A stretch of DNA of 64,000 nt, taken from Ancistrus triradiatus (lineage: Eukaryota > Chordata > Actinopteri > Siluriformes > Loricariidae). Shown one piece after another: positions 34,530 to 46,597 of the stretch (positions within the stretch are counted from its first letter, which is position 1; every line of letters starts with the position of its first letter). A program made the translations under genes and the position numbers. The DNA is taken from assembly GCA_025084515.1 (NCBI GenBank), contig JAJAGP010000244.1, positions 317,027 to 381,026 on the forward strand, read 5' to 3'. A model generated the notes under the pieces. It worked only from the letters and a program-made list of their open reading frames with translations. It did not search any database and was not told where the DNA came from.

Positions 34530-35445
34530 CAGGGTTGTTGGAGAATTTCACCCCTTTCCTCCATACAGAACTGTTTCTGCTCTGGGATGTTGGTGGATTT
34601 CCTAACATAAATTGTTTCCACAACATTTCTATTGGATTACAGTCAGGACTTTAGCATGACCATTCCAAAACATTTACTTGTATTCCTTTTTAACCATTTT
34701 TGGTAGAATGTATTGTGTGCATAGAGCCACTGTGTGGCTCTGCAAGACACATTCTCTTTAGATTCAGTTCTTGGACAGATTTGCTGGTTTAATTCATAAT
34801 TCATTGTTCCATTAGTAATGTCAAGCTGTCCTGGAATAAATGCAAACAAACAGGCCGAAACCATGATAGTATCACTACCATGTTTTCTCCAGACACAACG
34901 CTTCTCATTCAAACATTTGGTCTCATCTGTCCATAAAGTTATTTTCCAGTAACCTGCTGACTTGCTATGTCATGGGCGGCAGTGTTATTTTTGTACAGCA
35001 ACCCAGCCATGCACATCATTTTGTTGTTGTTTTTTGATGGTGGACTTGTGAACTTTAACATTAGAAAATGTGAGAGGGTTCTGTAGTTTCTTAGAATTAT
35101 CTTGGGATCCTTTGTGACCTTGTGGACTATTAAAAGTCTTGCTCTTTGATCTTTATTGGTCAACCACTCCTGGTGAGGGTAACAGTGGTCTTGCACCTTC
35201 TCCATTTGTACACAATCTGTCTGACTGTGGATTGGTTTAGTCCAAACTCTTTAGAGATAGTTTTGTAATTGTTTCCAGCTTGATGAGCATCAACAACTCT
35301 GAGGTCCCCAGAGATGTAATGTCATGTCTCTCATATCATGGACATCTGTTCTGAATTTGAGTTCTCCTTATACTGGGTTCTCTTTATCTACTTTTTGGAC
35401 ATGTGTGACAATGTGATGATATTTTAGGTCATATTTATATAAAAC
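34530..35445 (-). mobile_element. Decayed Tc1-C relative
   Basis: Follows the order of the 45069 copy on the minus strand: GGGATGTTGGTGGATTTCCT, the KMVMLKS-type region, CATCTGTCCATAAAGTTATT, CAACCACTCCTGGTGAGGGT and TTTAGGTCATATTTATATAA. Divergence is higher than in the other copies, and termini are lost, so it is an old copy or a sister family. Confidence 0.7.
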
Positions 35446-36689
35446 ATGTGATTCAACAAATTGATCAGATTTTACTCTACCTGCTTCACAAGGAGGTTCA
35501 CTAGAATTATTAGATTCTTACATAGAAAACCTATGGCATAAAGATCAACAATTATCCACTGCCATCATGACTAATTCATACTAATAAGGAAACAGCCTTC
35601 TATATCATTACATATGTAAGGCTCAGTTTCTTGCAGTATGTGAGATATGGGGTATAAGTCTGCACAAAACACTAATATATCCAATGTAGTAAAGACATTC
35701 TGTAGTCTCTGCTGGTTTTTCATGAATTAACTTGAAAAATGTTTATGATAACCACTCAAGAAAGGTGTGTGTGTGTGGAGGCAAATGTAGCATAACTGAA
35801 ATCAAGATGGAACCAGGACTACAAGCGCCCAGAGCTTAGAAAAAAGACCTTTTAAAAAAAGATCCACTCCAGCTCTGCTTGTCAGAGGTAGATTTATTGT
35901 GCCAGATTTTTTACCAGAAAGTTTTCCATCCTCTGAACAGCTAGTGGGTGGAAACTGCCAGTTGTGTTAAAACAGCCAAACACAACAGCATTATAACAAT
36001 TTGGAAAAACAGTTTGCTAATGGAAATAGTAATAAATGCCATGGATGAATGTACAGACTCAGACAATGCAGTGTTGAAAACAAGGGCTGTGTGAGAGAAG
36101 AAAGTACTGCGGCATTCCATTGGCCGAGTAACCCTCTTCCAAGGGATCTGTTACTGATATTGTTGGTGTGGCTGAAGAATTGCTTTAATCCGTAATAAAT
36201 CTGTCTTGTCGAAAAGACTGCTTGTTGCGTATATAATACACCAGACAGACCATTGCGATGAACTAGCAGATGTTTAAAGCAATACCCATAGAAATGGTCT
36301 AGAATTTTACTTAGTATTAGCATGATATACATGTTGTGCTCAGAATGAGAATACTATTGCTGACCAGCTGATGCAGCATTATTAACTTTACACCCAGAAA
36401 GTTATGACTTGGATCATGACTTAGACAGGTGGAGAGTGGTAATATAATCATGGAACAATGTTCACTGAGAGTCTTTTATCAGTTATTAGCAGACCGTGGT
36501 CTTTTGGAGGATAATATCTGAACAGAAAACAAGGTTAAGCTTCTGATTCCTCTCCACTGTTCAAGTTAATAAAATACATTTAAAACATAACTAATTGGTG
36601 CTCAGAATTCCAGCTTTTCATGCTAGGCTAAAAAGGGCAGTATTTTTTTCTGTTTGGCTCTGGCTTGTCAAACAGCATGCTCCATGTTA
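35446..36689. other. 1.2 kb without recognised gene
   Basis: AT-rich sequence. The 113-codon minus-strand frame at 35991-36332 has no recognisable domain. Confidence 0.4.
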
Positions 36690-36999
36690 TATAACCCCAA
36701 ATAAAAAATGGGACAGTATATAAAATACAAATAATGAAATAAACAAAGTGTTACTTACATTTACTTTGACATTTATTTAATTGGAGACAGTATGTTCCCA
36801 AGATGCATGTATGTCTTGGTTTGTCTGGTCATTTCTTTTGTTAATATACAACCATTCCTGCATTTCAGGCCTGCAAAACATTCCAAAAAATGTAAAGCAT
36901 TTACCATTTTGTAATGTTGCCATTCCTTCTCACAAAACTTAAAAGATTTTTTGACACCAAGGATGCCAAGTGATTAAGTGTTTCAGGTTTTATTTTGTC

Positions 37000-37875
37000 C
37001 CACTGTTCCTGCAATCACGTCTTAAGGTGTGCAAGAGTACATGATCGTCATATTTTTTATTTAAAAATTCCCACATATTCTCTACTGGGAACAGGTCAGG
37101 ACTACAGGCCACCCAAGACCCATACCTTTGTAATGTTTGCAGCAAGTGGTTTTGCATTGTCTTGTGGAAAAATGCATGTATGTCCCTGGAAAAGTCATCT
37201 TGGAAGCATCATATGTAGCACAAAAATCTAAAAATTGTACTTTTTGGCATTAGTGCTGCCAACGCAGAAGTGTAATTTACCTTTGCCAAGGGCACTGACA
37301 CAAGCCCATACCATAATAGAGCCTGGCTTTTGGACTTGTTACTGTTAGCAGTCTGGATGGTCCTTTTCATATTTGGTCCAGCGCACACAGTGTCTATTTC
37401 TTCAAGAAAAGGTCTGGAATACTGATTTGTCTGACCTTAATACACTTTCAGTGTGATAGTTCATCCCAGATGGTTCAGAGTACAGAGAAATTGATGCTGC
37501 TTCTGGACAGGGTTAACCTGAGGCTTCTTTGTTGTACAGTAAGGTTTTAAGTGGCATTTGTGAATGTAACTCCATATTGCAGCGCCTGACAAAGGTTTGA
37601 TAAAGTATTCCCTTGCCCATGTGGTTATATCAGCTATTGATGAATAGCGGTTCTTGATGCAGTGCTGTCTGACAGATCAGTGATCAGGGTGACCAGTCTC
37701 CTTTATGCACTGAAATTCCTCCAGATTCCTTGAATCGTTTAATGATATTATGCTCTGTAGAAGGAGACATATCCTTTCCAAATCTTTTTTGAGGATCCAT
37801 TCCAAATCTCTTCCAGTCTTTTTTGAGGAACATTGTTTTTAAACATTTTAATAATTTTCTCATGCATTTGTTTAC
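37000..37875 (-). pseudogene. E2 transposase, interrupted
   Basis: Minus strand. The N-terminal HTH part at 37684-37870 includes MSPSTEHNIIKRFKESGGIS, typical of the Tc1/mariner DNA-binding domain. Sequence to the left down to about 37000 matches catalytic and C-terminal parts at DNA level but has many stops. The LTR element at 37876 interrupts the gene upstream of the HTH. The ORF entering the LTR (MRLPGWFVSR) is a chance fusion. Confidence 0.7.
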
Positions 37876-38090
37876 TGTCACGCGCCACGGCAGCGCGCAC
37901 CGGGACACGAACCAACCAGGAAGCCTCACCGCGATCGCTCTGATTGCGATCAGCTGTAAGGCTTCCCATAAAAGCGTGCCCGTGAGAGACGCTGGCGCGG
38001 ATTATTGACGCTGGCGCGGATTATTGATGTTCCTATGTCGGTTGTGCTTCTACACGCCGCCCTTCGTCTCGCGTCCCTACGCGTTCCGCT

Positions 38091-38132
<42 letters not shown>

Positions 38133-38396
38133 CGTCCTTGCCCTATTCTACAGTGAGTTGTACTTTGCTTTCTTTCACTTCCTTGTTCTGTTTGTTTCAC
38201 ACCCGTTTTGCGTTGCTTGTTTCCTACCCGTTTTTGTTTTTTTTTCGTGCCTGTTTTCCGGCTTCGGCCCTTTTCCGTTGTCCACCCGTTTTCGGTCCTC
38301 GCCTGTTATTTTCGCTGTGTTGCCTTTTGTTTAATAAATCACCCCTTTTTTCAACCTGCGTTCGTCTCCTCCTTCCTCGCGCCTTCTAGCGTTACA
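37876..38396 (+). repeat. 5' LTR of the 37.9-41.6 kb element
   Basis: 521 bp. CCCATAAAAGCGTGCC is a probable TATA region (near 37970) and GTTTAATAAATCACC a probable polyadenylation signal (near 38333). Compared with the 3' LTR it has a local tandem duplication of GACGCTGGCGCGGATTATT (37988-38025) and a longer CT run at 38093-38130. Confidence 0.93.
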
Positions 38397-39240
38397 GAAT
38401 AATCCGCCCACATGGAGACGGCAGGGATCCCCGATTTTTCTTTCCTCCCCGGCCGTTTCAAACGGTGTTGAATCCCAGCTCGTTGCCTTACTTTTGTTGA
38501 TGATTGTTTGCATTTTTTCAGTTATATCCCCCGGAGGACCGATTATGCTGGGGTGGTCTTTTGTTCTTTGTTTTTTCTCTTTCGCCTTACTGGGGAAGCC
38601 CTTATTATTTGGGCCACCCATTTATGGCCGGTGCTTCAGACCAGAACTGGTGGGGCAGCTCCTATAAGAGTGCTTGTTGTTCGTTTGCTTTTGCGTTGTC
38701 CCCACCAGGGTTGCACAGGGGGTACCGAAGCCACGGGTTTTTAGAAAACCCCGTTCGCCCGCTGTCCAGGCTGCCTTGGTTGGTAAAGTAAAAGTGTTGG
38801 ATTCCAAGCTTGCCACCAGCCGGACCGGCCCTAAAACCAAGCGTCAGCTTGCAACAGTACTAAGTCCGGTCAGTAATCACTCCAAGTCTCTCGTTTCAGA
38901 ACCTCCTTAGTTCTCGATACTCGTGTCGTCTAAAACGACTCTAACCTCGCTTCAGGAACCTCTAGGTTCTTGATAGCTCGTATCTCTTAATCGCTCTAGT
39001 CTCGCTTCAGATCCTCTTAGTTTCCGATCTAGTTCCGAGTCTGAACCTGCGGTTTACCGGGTAGTAGTAGGTGGTCCCGTTTTATGCTCTTGCCAGTTCC
39101 ATGCACCACGGACAGTCGTGCCCACTCCTGCACCCACGGACAGTCGTGCCCACTCCTGCACCAACGGACAGTCGGCCCACGTCTGCACTTCCAGTGGCAA
39201 CCCCCAGAGGAAATTTTTCAGGGACTGTCTCCTCCAACGG
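38397..39240 (+). other. Leader/internal region of the LTR element
   Basis: Begins GAATAATCCGCCCACATGG. Frames such as 38504-38791 and 38674-38910 are open but show no retroviral-type motif. A lysine-rich stretch (KTKRQLATVL) near 38840 is too short to assign. This may be a degraded gag or packaging region. Confidence 0.45.
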
Positions 39241-39244
39241 AGAC

Positions 39245-40800
39245 TCAAGTCGTCGACTCTGCTGTCAAGCACCCCCGTCGTCCACGACTCTGCTGTCAAG
39301 CACCCCGTCGTCCACGAACCCTGCTGTCAAAGCACCCCCGTCGTCCACGAACCCCCCTGCTGTTCCAAGCACCCCGTCCGTCCACGACCCTAGCTGTCAA
39401 AGCACCCCGTCGTCCACGCTCCTTGCTGTCAAGACACCCCGTCGTCCCACGACCCTGCTGGTCAAGCACCCCGTCGTCCACGACCCTGCTGTCAAGCACC
39501 CCCGTCGTTCACGACCCTGCTGTCAAGCACCCCCCCGTCGTCCACCGACCCTGAATGTCAAGCCGCACCCCGTCGTCCACGGGACCCTGGCTGTCAAGCA
39601 CCCCCGTCAATTTTATTTAAAAACACTACAACCTATACAAAAAAATCACTCAAAAAACACAACCCAAAAACACAAAAAATAAAACACACAACAACCCACC
39701 CCCAACCCCACCCCCACCCCCCCCCCGTCTCAGACCTGCTGACAAGCATCGCCGCCTCGCCTCTTGCTGCTGACAAGCATCGCCGCCTCCTCGCCTCTTG
39801 CTGACAAGCATCGCCGCCTCGTCTCTGCTGTCAAAAAAGCTGGCCGCCTCGTCGTCTCTGCTGTCAAGCATGGCCGCCTCGTCGTCTCTTTCTGTCAAAA
39901 GCATGGCACCGCCTCGTCGTCTCTGCTTGTCAAGCATGGCCCGGCCTACCTCGTCGTCTCTGCTTGTCAAGGCATGGCCGGCCTCGTCGTCTCTCGGCTG
40001 TCAAGCATGGCCGCCTCGTCTCGTCCTCTGCCTGCTGGTCAAGCATGGCCGCCTCGTCGTCTCTGCTGTCAAGCATGGCCGGCCTCGTCCGTCTCTGCTG
40101 TCAAGCATGGGCCGCTCTCGTCGTCTCTCGGTGTCAAGCAATGGCCGCCTCGTCGTCTCTGCTGTCAAGCATGGCCGCTCGCTCGTCGTTCTCTGCTGTC
40201 AAGCATTGGCGCCTCGTCGTCTCCTGCTGTCAAGCATGGCCGCCTCGTCGTCTCTGTTGTCAAGCATGGACGCCTCGTCGTCTCTGCTGTCAGCATTGCG
40301 GGCCGTCGTCGTCGTCTCTGGCTGTCAAGCATGGCCGGCCTCGTCGTCTCTCTGCTGTTCAAGCATGGGCCATAGTCCTCGTTCAAGATCCTCTGGGCTG
40401 TGTCACATGGGCCGCCGCCTCGTCGTCTCTGCTGTCAAGCATCATCTGCGTCCGCCCTCCTCGTGAGTTCTGCTGTTCCAGCATCGTCTGGGCCTCCCTC
40501 GTCTCTCGGCTGTTCAAGCATCGTCGCCTCCTCCAGGTCTCCTGCTGTTTCAGCATCGTCAGCCTCGCCGACTCTGTGCTGTTCACGCATCGTCGGCCGC
40601 GCCCCCAGTGTGACTCTGCTTGTCAAGCATCTTCGCATCGCCGACTCTGCTGTCAAGCATCGTCGCCTCGCCGACTCTGCCTGTCAAGCATCGTCGCCCT
40701 CGCCGACTCTGCTGTCAAGCATCGTCGCCTCGCCGACTCTGCTGTCAAGCATCGTCGCCTCGCCGACTCTGCTCTCGGGCATCGCCTCGCCGACTCTGCT
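39245..40800 (+). repeat. 30-bp minisatellite in three sequence blocks
   Basis: A 30-bp unit with the shared core CTGCTGTCAAGCA recurs about 45-50 times. Block 1 (39245-39610) adds CCCGTCGTCCACGACC; block 2 (39730-40440) adds TGGCCGCCTCGTCGTCT; block 3 (40440-40800) adds TCGTCGCCTCGCCGACT. Many units gain or lose one base. Unit length is ten codons, so long accidental frames (up to 412 codons, 39964-41202) appear in several phases; none has a domain. Confidence 0.92.
39606..39730. repeat. Low-complexity A/C block between array blocks
   Basis: Only A and C with few T, e.g. AAAAACACAACCCAAAAAC, running into CCCCACCCCCACCCCCCCC. It breaks the 30-bp periodicity and differs from all other parts of the element. 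Either a low-complexity expansion or a consensus error. Confidence 0.6.
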
Positions 40801-41069
40801 CTCGGGCATCGCCTCGCCGACTCTGCTCTGCTGCCTCCAGCCGTCGACTCCGCGCGTCTGCCTCCAGTCATCCCCTCTGCTCTCAAGCGGCGCCTCGCCG
40901 CCCCCGCTCTCCAGCGTCGCCTCATCGGTGCCTCCACACGCCGACCGCCCGACTGTTGGCGGTCCCCTCCTAGGGTCCGCCCGGCGAGGAGACCCCCGAG
41001 ACAGGACTGCGACCGGGGGGCTCTTTCTGGAGTCCTAGCTCCGTCTTGGACTCCTTGGGGGGGGGGCTC

Positions 41070-41563
41070 TGTCACGCGCCACAGCAGCGCGCACCGGGAC
41101 ACGAACCAACCAGGAAGCCTCACCGCGATCGCTCTGATTGCGATCAGCTGTGAGGCTTCCCATAAAAGCGTGCCCGTGAGAGACGCTGGCGCGGATTATT
41201 GATGTTCCTATGTCGGTTGTGCTTCTACACGCCGCCCTTCGTCTCGCGTCTCTACGCGTTCCGCCGTGCTCTCTCTCTCTCTCTCTCTCTCTCTTTCGCC
41301 GTCCTTGCCCTATTCTACAGTGAGTTGTACTTTGCTTTCTTTCACTTCCTTGTTCTGTTTGTTTCACACCCGGTTTGCGTTGCTTGTTTCCTACCTGTTT
41401 TTGTGTTTTTTTCATGGCTGTTTTCCGGCTTCGGCCCTTTTCCGTTGTCCACCCGTTTTCGGTCCTCGCCTGTTATTTTCGCTGTGTTGCCTTTTGTTTA
41501 ATAAATCACCCCTTTTTTCAACCTGCGTTCGTCTCCTCGTTCCTCGCGCCTTCTAGCGTTACA
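41070..41563 (+). repeat. 3' LTR of the 37.9-41.6 kb element
   Basis: 494 bp, preceded by a run of ten G and CTC (41057-41069), the polypurine tract. Apart from the length differences it differs from the 5' LTR at roughly ten positions by eye, about two per cent. Confidence 0.93.
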
Positions 41564-41757
41564 TTTACAAACTGGAGATCCTCTGCCCATAGTTACTCCA
41601 CAAAGACTCATACTTTTGAGGATACTGCTTTTGTATTAAATCATGATCATATTCACCTGTTTGAAATCACATCATTATTTTTGTTCCATTACTAGCCCTA
41701 AATTGCCCCTGCCCCAACACGTTGGAATGTGTTTCAGGCCAGAAATGCATGGATGGA

Positions 41758-42932
41758 TGCATATGACCTAAAACATCTTCAGATTTTTTACACAAGTACT
41801 AAAAGTAGATAAAGAGAACCCAGTTAAACAGATGAGACAAAAATATTACACTTGGTCATTTATTTATTGAGGAAAATGATCCAATATTACATATTACTGA
41901 GTGGCAAAAGTATGTGAACTTTTGCTTTCAGTATCTGGTGTGATGGCAAGCCGTCTTGGCCCAGATGTAGCAAAACAGGCCCAAACCGTGATACTACCAC
42001 CACCATGTTTCAGAGATGGGATAAGATTCTTATGCTGGAATGCAGTGTTTTCTTTTATCCAAACATAACACTTTTCTTTTAATCCAAAAAGTTCTATTTT
42101 GGTCTCATCCATCCACAAAACATTCTTCCAATAGTCTTCTGACTTTCTGACTCCATGTGATCTTTAGTAAACTGCAGACGAACAGCAATGTACTTTTTGG
42201 TATGCAGTGGCTTTTTCCTTGCCATCCTGCCATGCACACCATTGTTGTTCAGTGTTCTTCTGATGGTGGACTCATGACCTAATGAACATTAGCCAATGTG
42301 AGAGAGGCCTTCAGTTGCTTAGAAGTTATCCTGGGGTCCTCTGTGATCTCACCTGCTATTACACGCCTCGGTCTTGGAGTGATCTTTGTTGGTCGACCAC
42401 TACTGGGGAGGGTAACAATGGTCTTGAATTTCCTCCATTTGTACACAATCTGTCTGACTGTGGATTGGTGGAGTCCAAACTCTGTAGAGATGGTTTTGTA
42501 ACTTTTTCCATCCTGATGAGCATCAACAACTCTTTTTCCGAGGTCCTCAGAAAACTCCTTTGTTCACACGATGATACACTTTCACAAATGTGTTATGAAG
42601 AACAGACTGTGATAGATCCTTGTTTTATAATAAAACAGGCTGCCCAGTCACAACTGTCATCCCACTGATTGAAAACACGTGACTCTAAATTCACCTTCAA
42701 ATTAACTGCTAATCCTAGAGGTTCACATACTTTTGCCACTCGCTAATATGTAATATTGGATCATTTTCCTCAATAAATAAATGACCAAGTATAATATTTT
42801 TGTCTCATTTGTTTAACTGGGTTCTCTTTAGCTACTTTTAGGACTTGTGTGAAAATCAGATGATGTTTTATGTCATATTTATGCAGAAATATAGAAAATT
42901 CTAATGGGTTCACAAACTTTCATGCACCATTG
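41758..42932 (-). mobile_element. Tc1-C copy, truncated at one end
   Basis: The right terminus CACAAACTTTCATGCACCAT is intact beside TA; the left starts inside the terminal repeat (TATGACCTAAAACATC). Minus-strand transposase pieces include MWMDETKIELFGLKEK with the first catalytic Asp. It lies within E2. Confidence 0.85.
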
Positions 42933-43055
42933 TATCTTGGGTTCATACTGTCTGCAATGAAATACAAGATAAAGGAAATGTAAGACATGCTGCATGTTTT
43001 TATAGTTGCATTTTCCTTTTTGTCCCAACTTTTCTGATTTGGGGTTGTATTACAT

Positions 43056-43744
43056 GACAGCAATAGAGTGGATCCCACTGCCATTTTTAAATACATTGCC
43101 ATTGCCACGGAAGACCTTACTGTCTAATATGAGACATCAAGTTCTTTGTTAGTATTACTGACATGTCACTGCACTATTAGGTGTACTGAAGTGCTCTCTA
43201 AAGTAAGTGTTATTGCCAGAAATTTATTTTTGGCTTTGGGTCCCAGAACTGCATCTGTGGAACATATACTTGTTCTACAAAGCCCTGACACTGTGACAGT
43301 GAAAAAATATTATGGTGAAATCTCATGATGACACATTATTTCAGTGTAATCTTAAAGTAAATCCTCCACCTGCTATTAAGCTGGCACTGTAATATAGATC
43401 CAGAGGAACAGCAGCTGGATGGTGTCCATCAGCAGTGCTACCCATTAAGGAGCTGAAAGCAAATATACACATCAGTCAGTCTAGTTTTGCCAGAGAATTA
43501 TTATTTCACAAACATTTATTGCATTTATACGGTGTGATTAAAAAGACCAGCATGAGAAGACAGCTTGACAGGCAACATGGCATCAAAGAATATTCCAGCA
43601 TGCACTGTTATAATTTTATTTGTATCATTTTTGTATGTCCTATATGACTCATTAGCTCCATAAGACAAAGCTAAATATGTCAACAGACTTATGTAAACCT
43701 GGGACCAACATTTATCACAATTTATTCTATTTTTGTGTCTTTAG
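43056..43744. other. Upstream of the first recognised calcr exon
   Basis: No repeat recognised. Further untranslated calcr exons and the promoter must lie in or beyond this region, but I cannot place them from sequence alone. The stretch 43731-43744 is a pyrimidine-rich acceptor ending TTTAG. Confidence 0.45.
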
Positions 43745-43765
43745 ATCAAGACAGATTCCGAAAGC

Positions 43766-43810
43766 ATGGGTTTCAAAGGCATCCCTTGTCTTTTAATATC
43801 ATTTGGGTTG
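43766..43810 (+). CDS. calcr: calcr signal-peptide exon
   Basis: The exon begins at 43745 after a TTTAG acceptor, with 21 nt of 5' UTR, then ATG 43766 and 15 codons (MGFKGIPCLLISFGL) to the donor GTGAGT at 43811. It ends in phase 0 and joins CVTTAGV of the next exon, completing a short hydrophobic signal peptide. This start is preferred over ATG 47667, which lies in intron sequence. Confidence 0.75.
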
Positions 43811-46534
43811 GTGAGTATGAAACCTATAACTTAAAATGTATAGATTTGCATTATGATATGATAGTACATAGTATTAGTATATAGTATATGTTTTTATTGA
43901 TTTGTTTGCATGAATTAACACTGACATGATTTTTTAACATAGCTACAGCATGACCTCTGACCCACACATGTTATAGCTTATATCTTTATAATTAGTCCAG
44001 ATTTTTTATTTTATTGTATTATTTACTTTTTTATTAAACTTTCAATTTGGATGTCAGTGTAGTTTTAGTAGATCTTGCCAGATATTTTGTATTGTTTTCA
44101 TGTAACTTTTATTTAATATCATCTGCTCTGGGGACAGACTGTAAGGTTGTTTTTTGTGTTGATCTTCAGAGAGGAATGCGTGAATAGGCACTTTACGAGC
44201 ATCCTTGGATCAAGCACCCATTTTTTTATTACACCCATCATTTTTTACACTAAACTGAAACTCAAATGAATGCAATAATGAAAAATATAGTAGTAATTAT
44301 GTCACCTTTTACTTTCAGATAGTCTCAGATGCAGTGATTCTAATTGTAGATATTAAATTATTTTCAGTAATTAAGTAAAACATTTTTTACTATAACTACC
44401 CTGTAAAATTTTAAGAAGATAACTATTTTGATCTATTTTAAGCTGTAGACAAATTATTTCTAAAATCTAAACCCTATAAATTATGTCCTGGCAAGTTTTG
44501 TTGCATCACTTTTCCAGCTAAAAAGATTATTTACTGTAGTTCAGCAATCTGTCACAAAATAATTGCTTCATTTTGTTAAGTAATGGAGCCTCCTAGGTAC
44601 AATTTTTCCAGTGTGGTGCTCACTATATGTGCTGACATATGGACATTTGTACAGGACATGGAAAGTATGCATGCAAGGTCCTTCAGATATAATAGACTCT
44701 CTTACAAAGTGACAGCATTATAAAGTGGTTTGGCAGCAAGGCAACCACTCATCAAATGCTGACTGTCTGTCTGTGGTACAGCTGCAGTTTGAGGGCCATT
44801 TAAACACTTATAATTAAATACTCACTAGGGTTGGGTATTGTTTGCATTTTATCGATTCCAAGTTTTGATTGCATAATGGTGAGAAAATGTGCAAAATGTT
44901 TAGGTAAAAAGAATATTTTTAGTTTTTATATTTCAAATTAAAAAGTAATCATTTTTAAGCTTTTTTTCTTCCATTTAAACCTATTAAAAGTAAAAAGCGT
45001 ACCATGGCTTAATGTACTAAAGTAGTGACCCAGAAACACCAGACTTCTCTCAATTACTACTGGTTATACAGTGGTGCTGAAAAGTTTGTGAACCCTTTTC
45101 TATATTTCTATTACTAATTTTTTATATTACTGCATAAATATGAACTAAAACATCATCAGAATTTCACACAAGTCCTAAAAGTAGATAAAGAGAACCCAGT
45201 TGGACAAATGAGACAAAAATATTATACTTGGTCATTTATTTATTGAGGAAAATGATCCAATAGTACATATTAGTGAGTGTACCTAGTGTAAACCCCCTGT
45301 GCAGCAATAACTGCAACTAAGCGTAACTGTTGATCTGTCCTGCACACCGGCTTGGAGGAATTTTAGCCCATTCCTCTGCACAGAACAGCTTCAACTGTGG
45401 GATGTTGGTGGGTTTCCTCACAATAACTGCTCACTTCAGATCCTTCCACAACATTTTGATTGGATTAAAATCAGGACTTTGACTTGGCCCTTCCAAACCA
45501 TTAACTTTATTCTTCTTTAACCATTCTTTGGTAGAGCGACTTGTGTACTTAGGGTCGTTGTCTTGCTGCATGACCCACCTTCTCTTGAGATTCAGTTCAT
45601 GGACAGATGTCCTGACATTTTCCTTTAGAATTCTCTGATATAATTCAGAATTAATTGTTCCATCAATGATGGCAAGCCGTCCTGGCCCAGATGCAGCAAA
45701 ACAGGCCCAAACCAGGACACTACCACCACCATGTTTCAGAGATGGGATAAGGTTCTTATGCTGGAATGCAGTGTTTTCCTTTCTCTTCTTTTAAACCAAA
45801 AAGTTCTATTTTGGTTTCATTCGTCCACAAAACATTCTTCCAATAACCTTCTGGCTTGTCCATGTGATCATTAGCAAACTGCAGATTGTTGTTCAGTATT
45901 CTTCTGATGGTGGATTCATGAACATTAACATTAGCCAATGTGAGAGGGGTCTTCAGTTGCTTAGAAGTTACCCTGGGGTCTTTTGTGACCTCGCCAACTG
46001 TTACACGCCTTGCTCTTGGGGTGATCTTTGTTGGTTGACCACTCCTGGGGAGGGTAAAAATGGTTTTCAGTTTCCTCCATTTGTACACAATCTGTCTGAC
46101 TGTGGATTGGTGGAGTTCAAACTCTTTGGTTTTGTAACCATTTTCAGCCTGATGAGCATCAACAACTCTTTTTCTGAGGTCCTTAGAAATCTCCTTTGTT
46201 TATGCCATGATACACTTCCACAAACGTGTTGTGAAGAGCAGAATTTGATAGATCCCTGTTCTGTAAATAAAACAGGGTGCCCACTGACACCTGATTGTCA
46301 TCCTATTGATTGAAAACACCTGACTGTAATTTCACCTTCAAATTAACTGCTAATCCTAGAGGTTCACATACTTTTGGCACTCATTAATATGTAATATTGG
46401 ATCATTTACCTCAACGAATAAATGACAAAATATAATATTTTCATCTCATTTGTTTAACGGGGTTCTCTTTATCTACTTTTAAGACTTGTGTGAAAACATT
46501 TTAGGTCATATTTATGCAGAAATATAGGAAATTC

Positions 46535-46597
<63 letters not shown>

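Larger units (their letters stand above)
37876..41563 (+). mobile_element. Non-autonomous LTR element, TTTAC TSD, minisatellite interior
   Basis: LTRs at 37876-38396 and 41070-41563 start TGTCACGCGCC and end AGCGTTACA. TTTAC at 37871-37875 and 41564-41568 is a perfect 5-bp target duplication. The interior has about 0.85 kb of unassigned sequence and about 1.5 kb of 30-bp repeats, then a G-run polypurine tract. No gag or pol motif is visible, so all proteins would come in trans. Confidence 0.94.
36690..43055 (-). mobile_element. Mariner-like E2 element with two nested insertions
   Basis: The left end reads TATAACCCCAAATAAAAAAT and the right end TTTCTGATTTGGGGTTGTAT, inverted termini of one element. 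Its sequence is in three pieces: 36690-37875, 41564-41757 and 42933-43055. The gaps are an LTR element with its own TTTAC target duplication and a Tc1-C copy. Joined order of the pieces agrees with the E2 copy at 5662-7637 and with E1. Confidence 0.75.

Noticed and set aside
37684..37929. 81-codon minus-strand frame starting MRLPGWFVSR
   Set aside because: Chance fusion of antisense LTR sequence to the E2 transposase HTH across the insertion border.
39245..40800. CRISPR-like regular array
   Set aside because: Units are contiguous 30-bp tandem repeats without unique spacers, within an LTR element in a vertebrate genome.
39964..41202. 412-codon open frame
   Set aside because: It lies in a 30-bp minisatellite where several frames are open at once, then enters the LTR. 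Composition is simple-repeat and no domain is visible.
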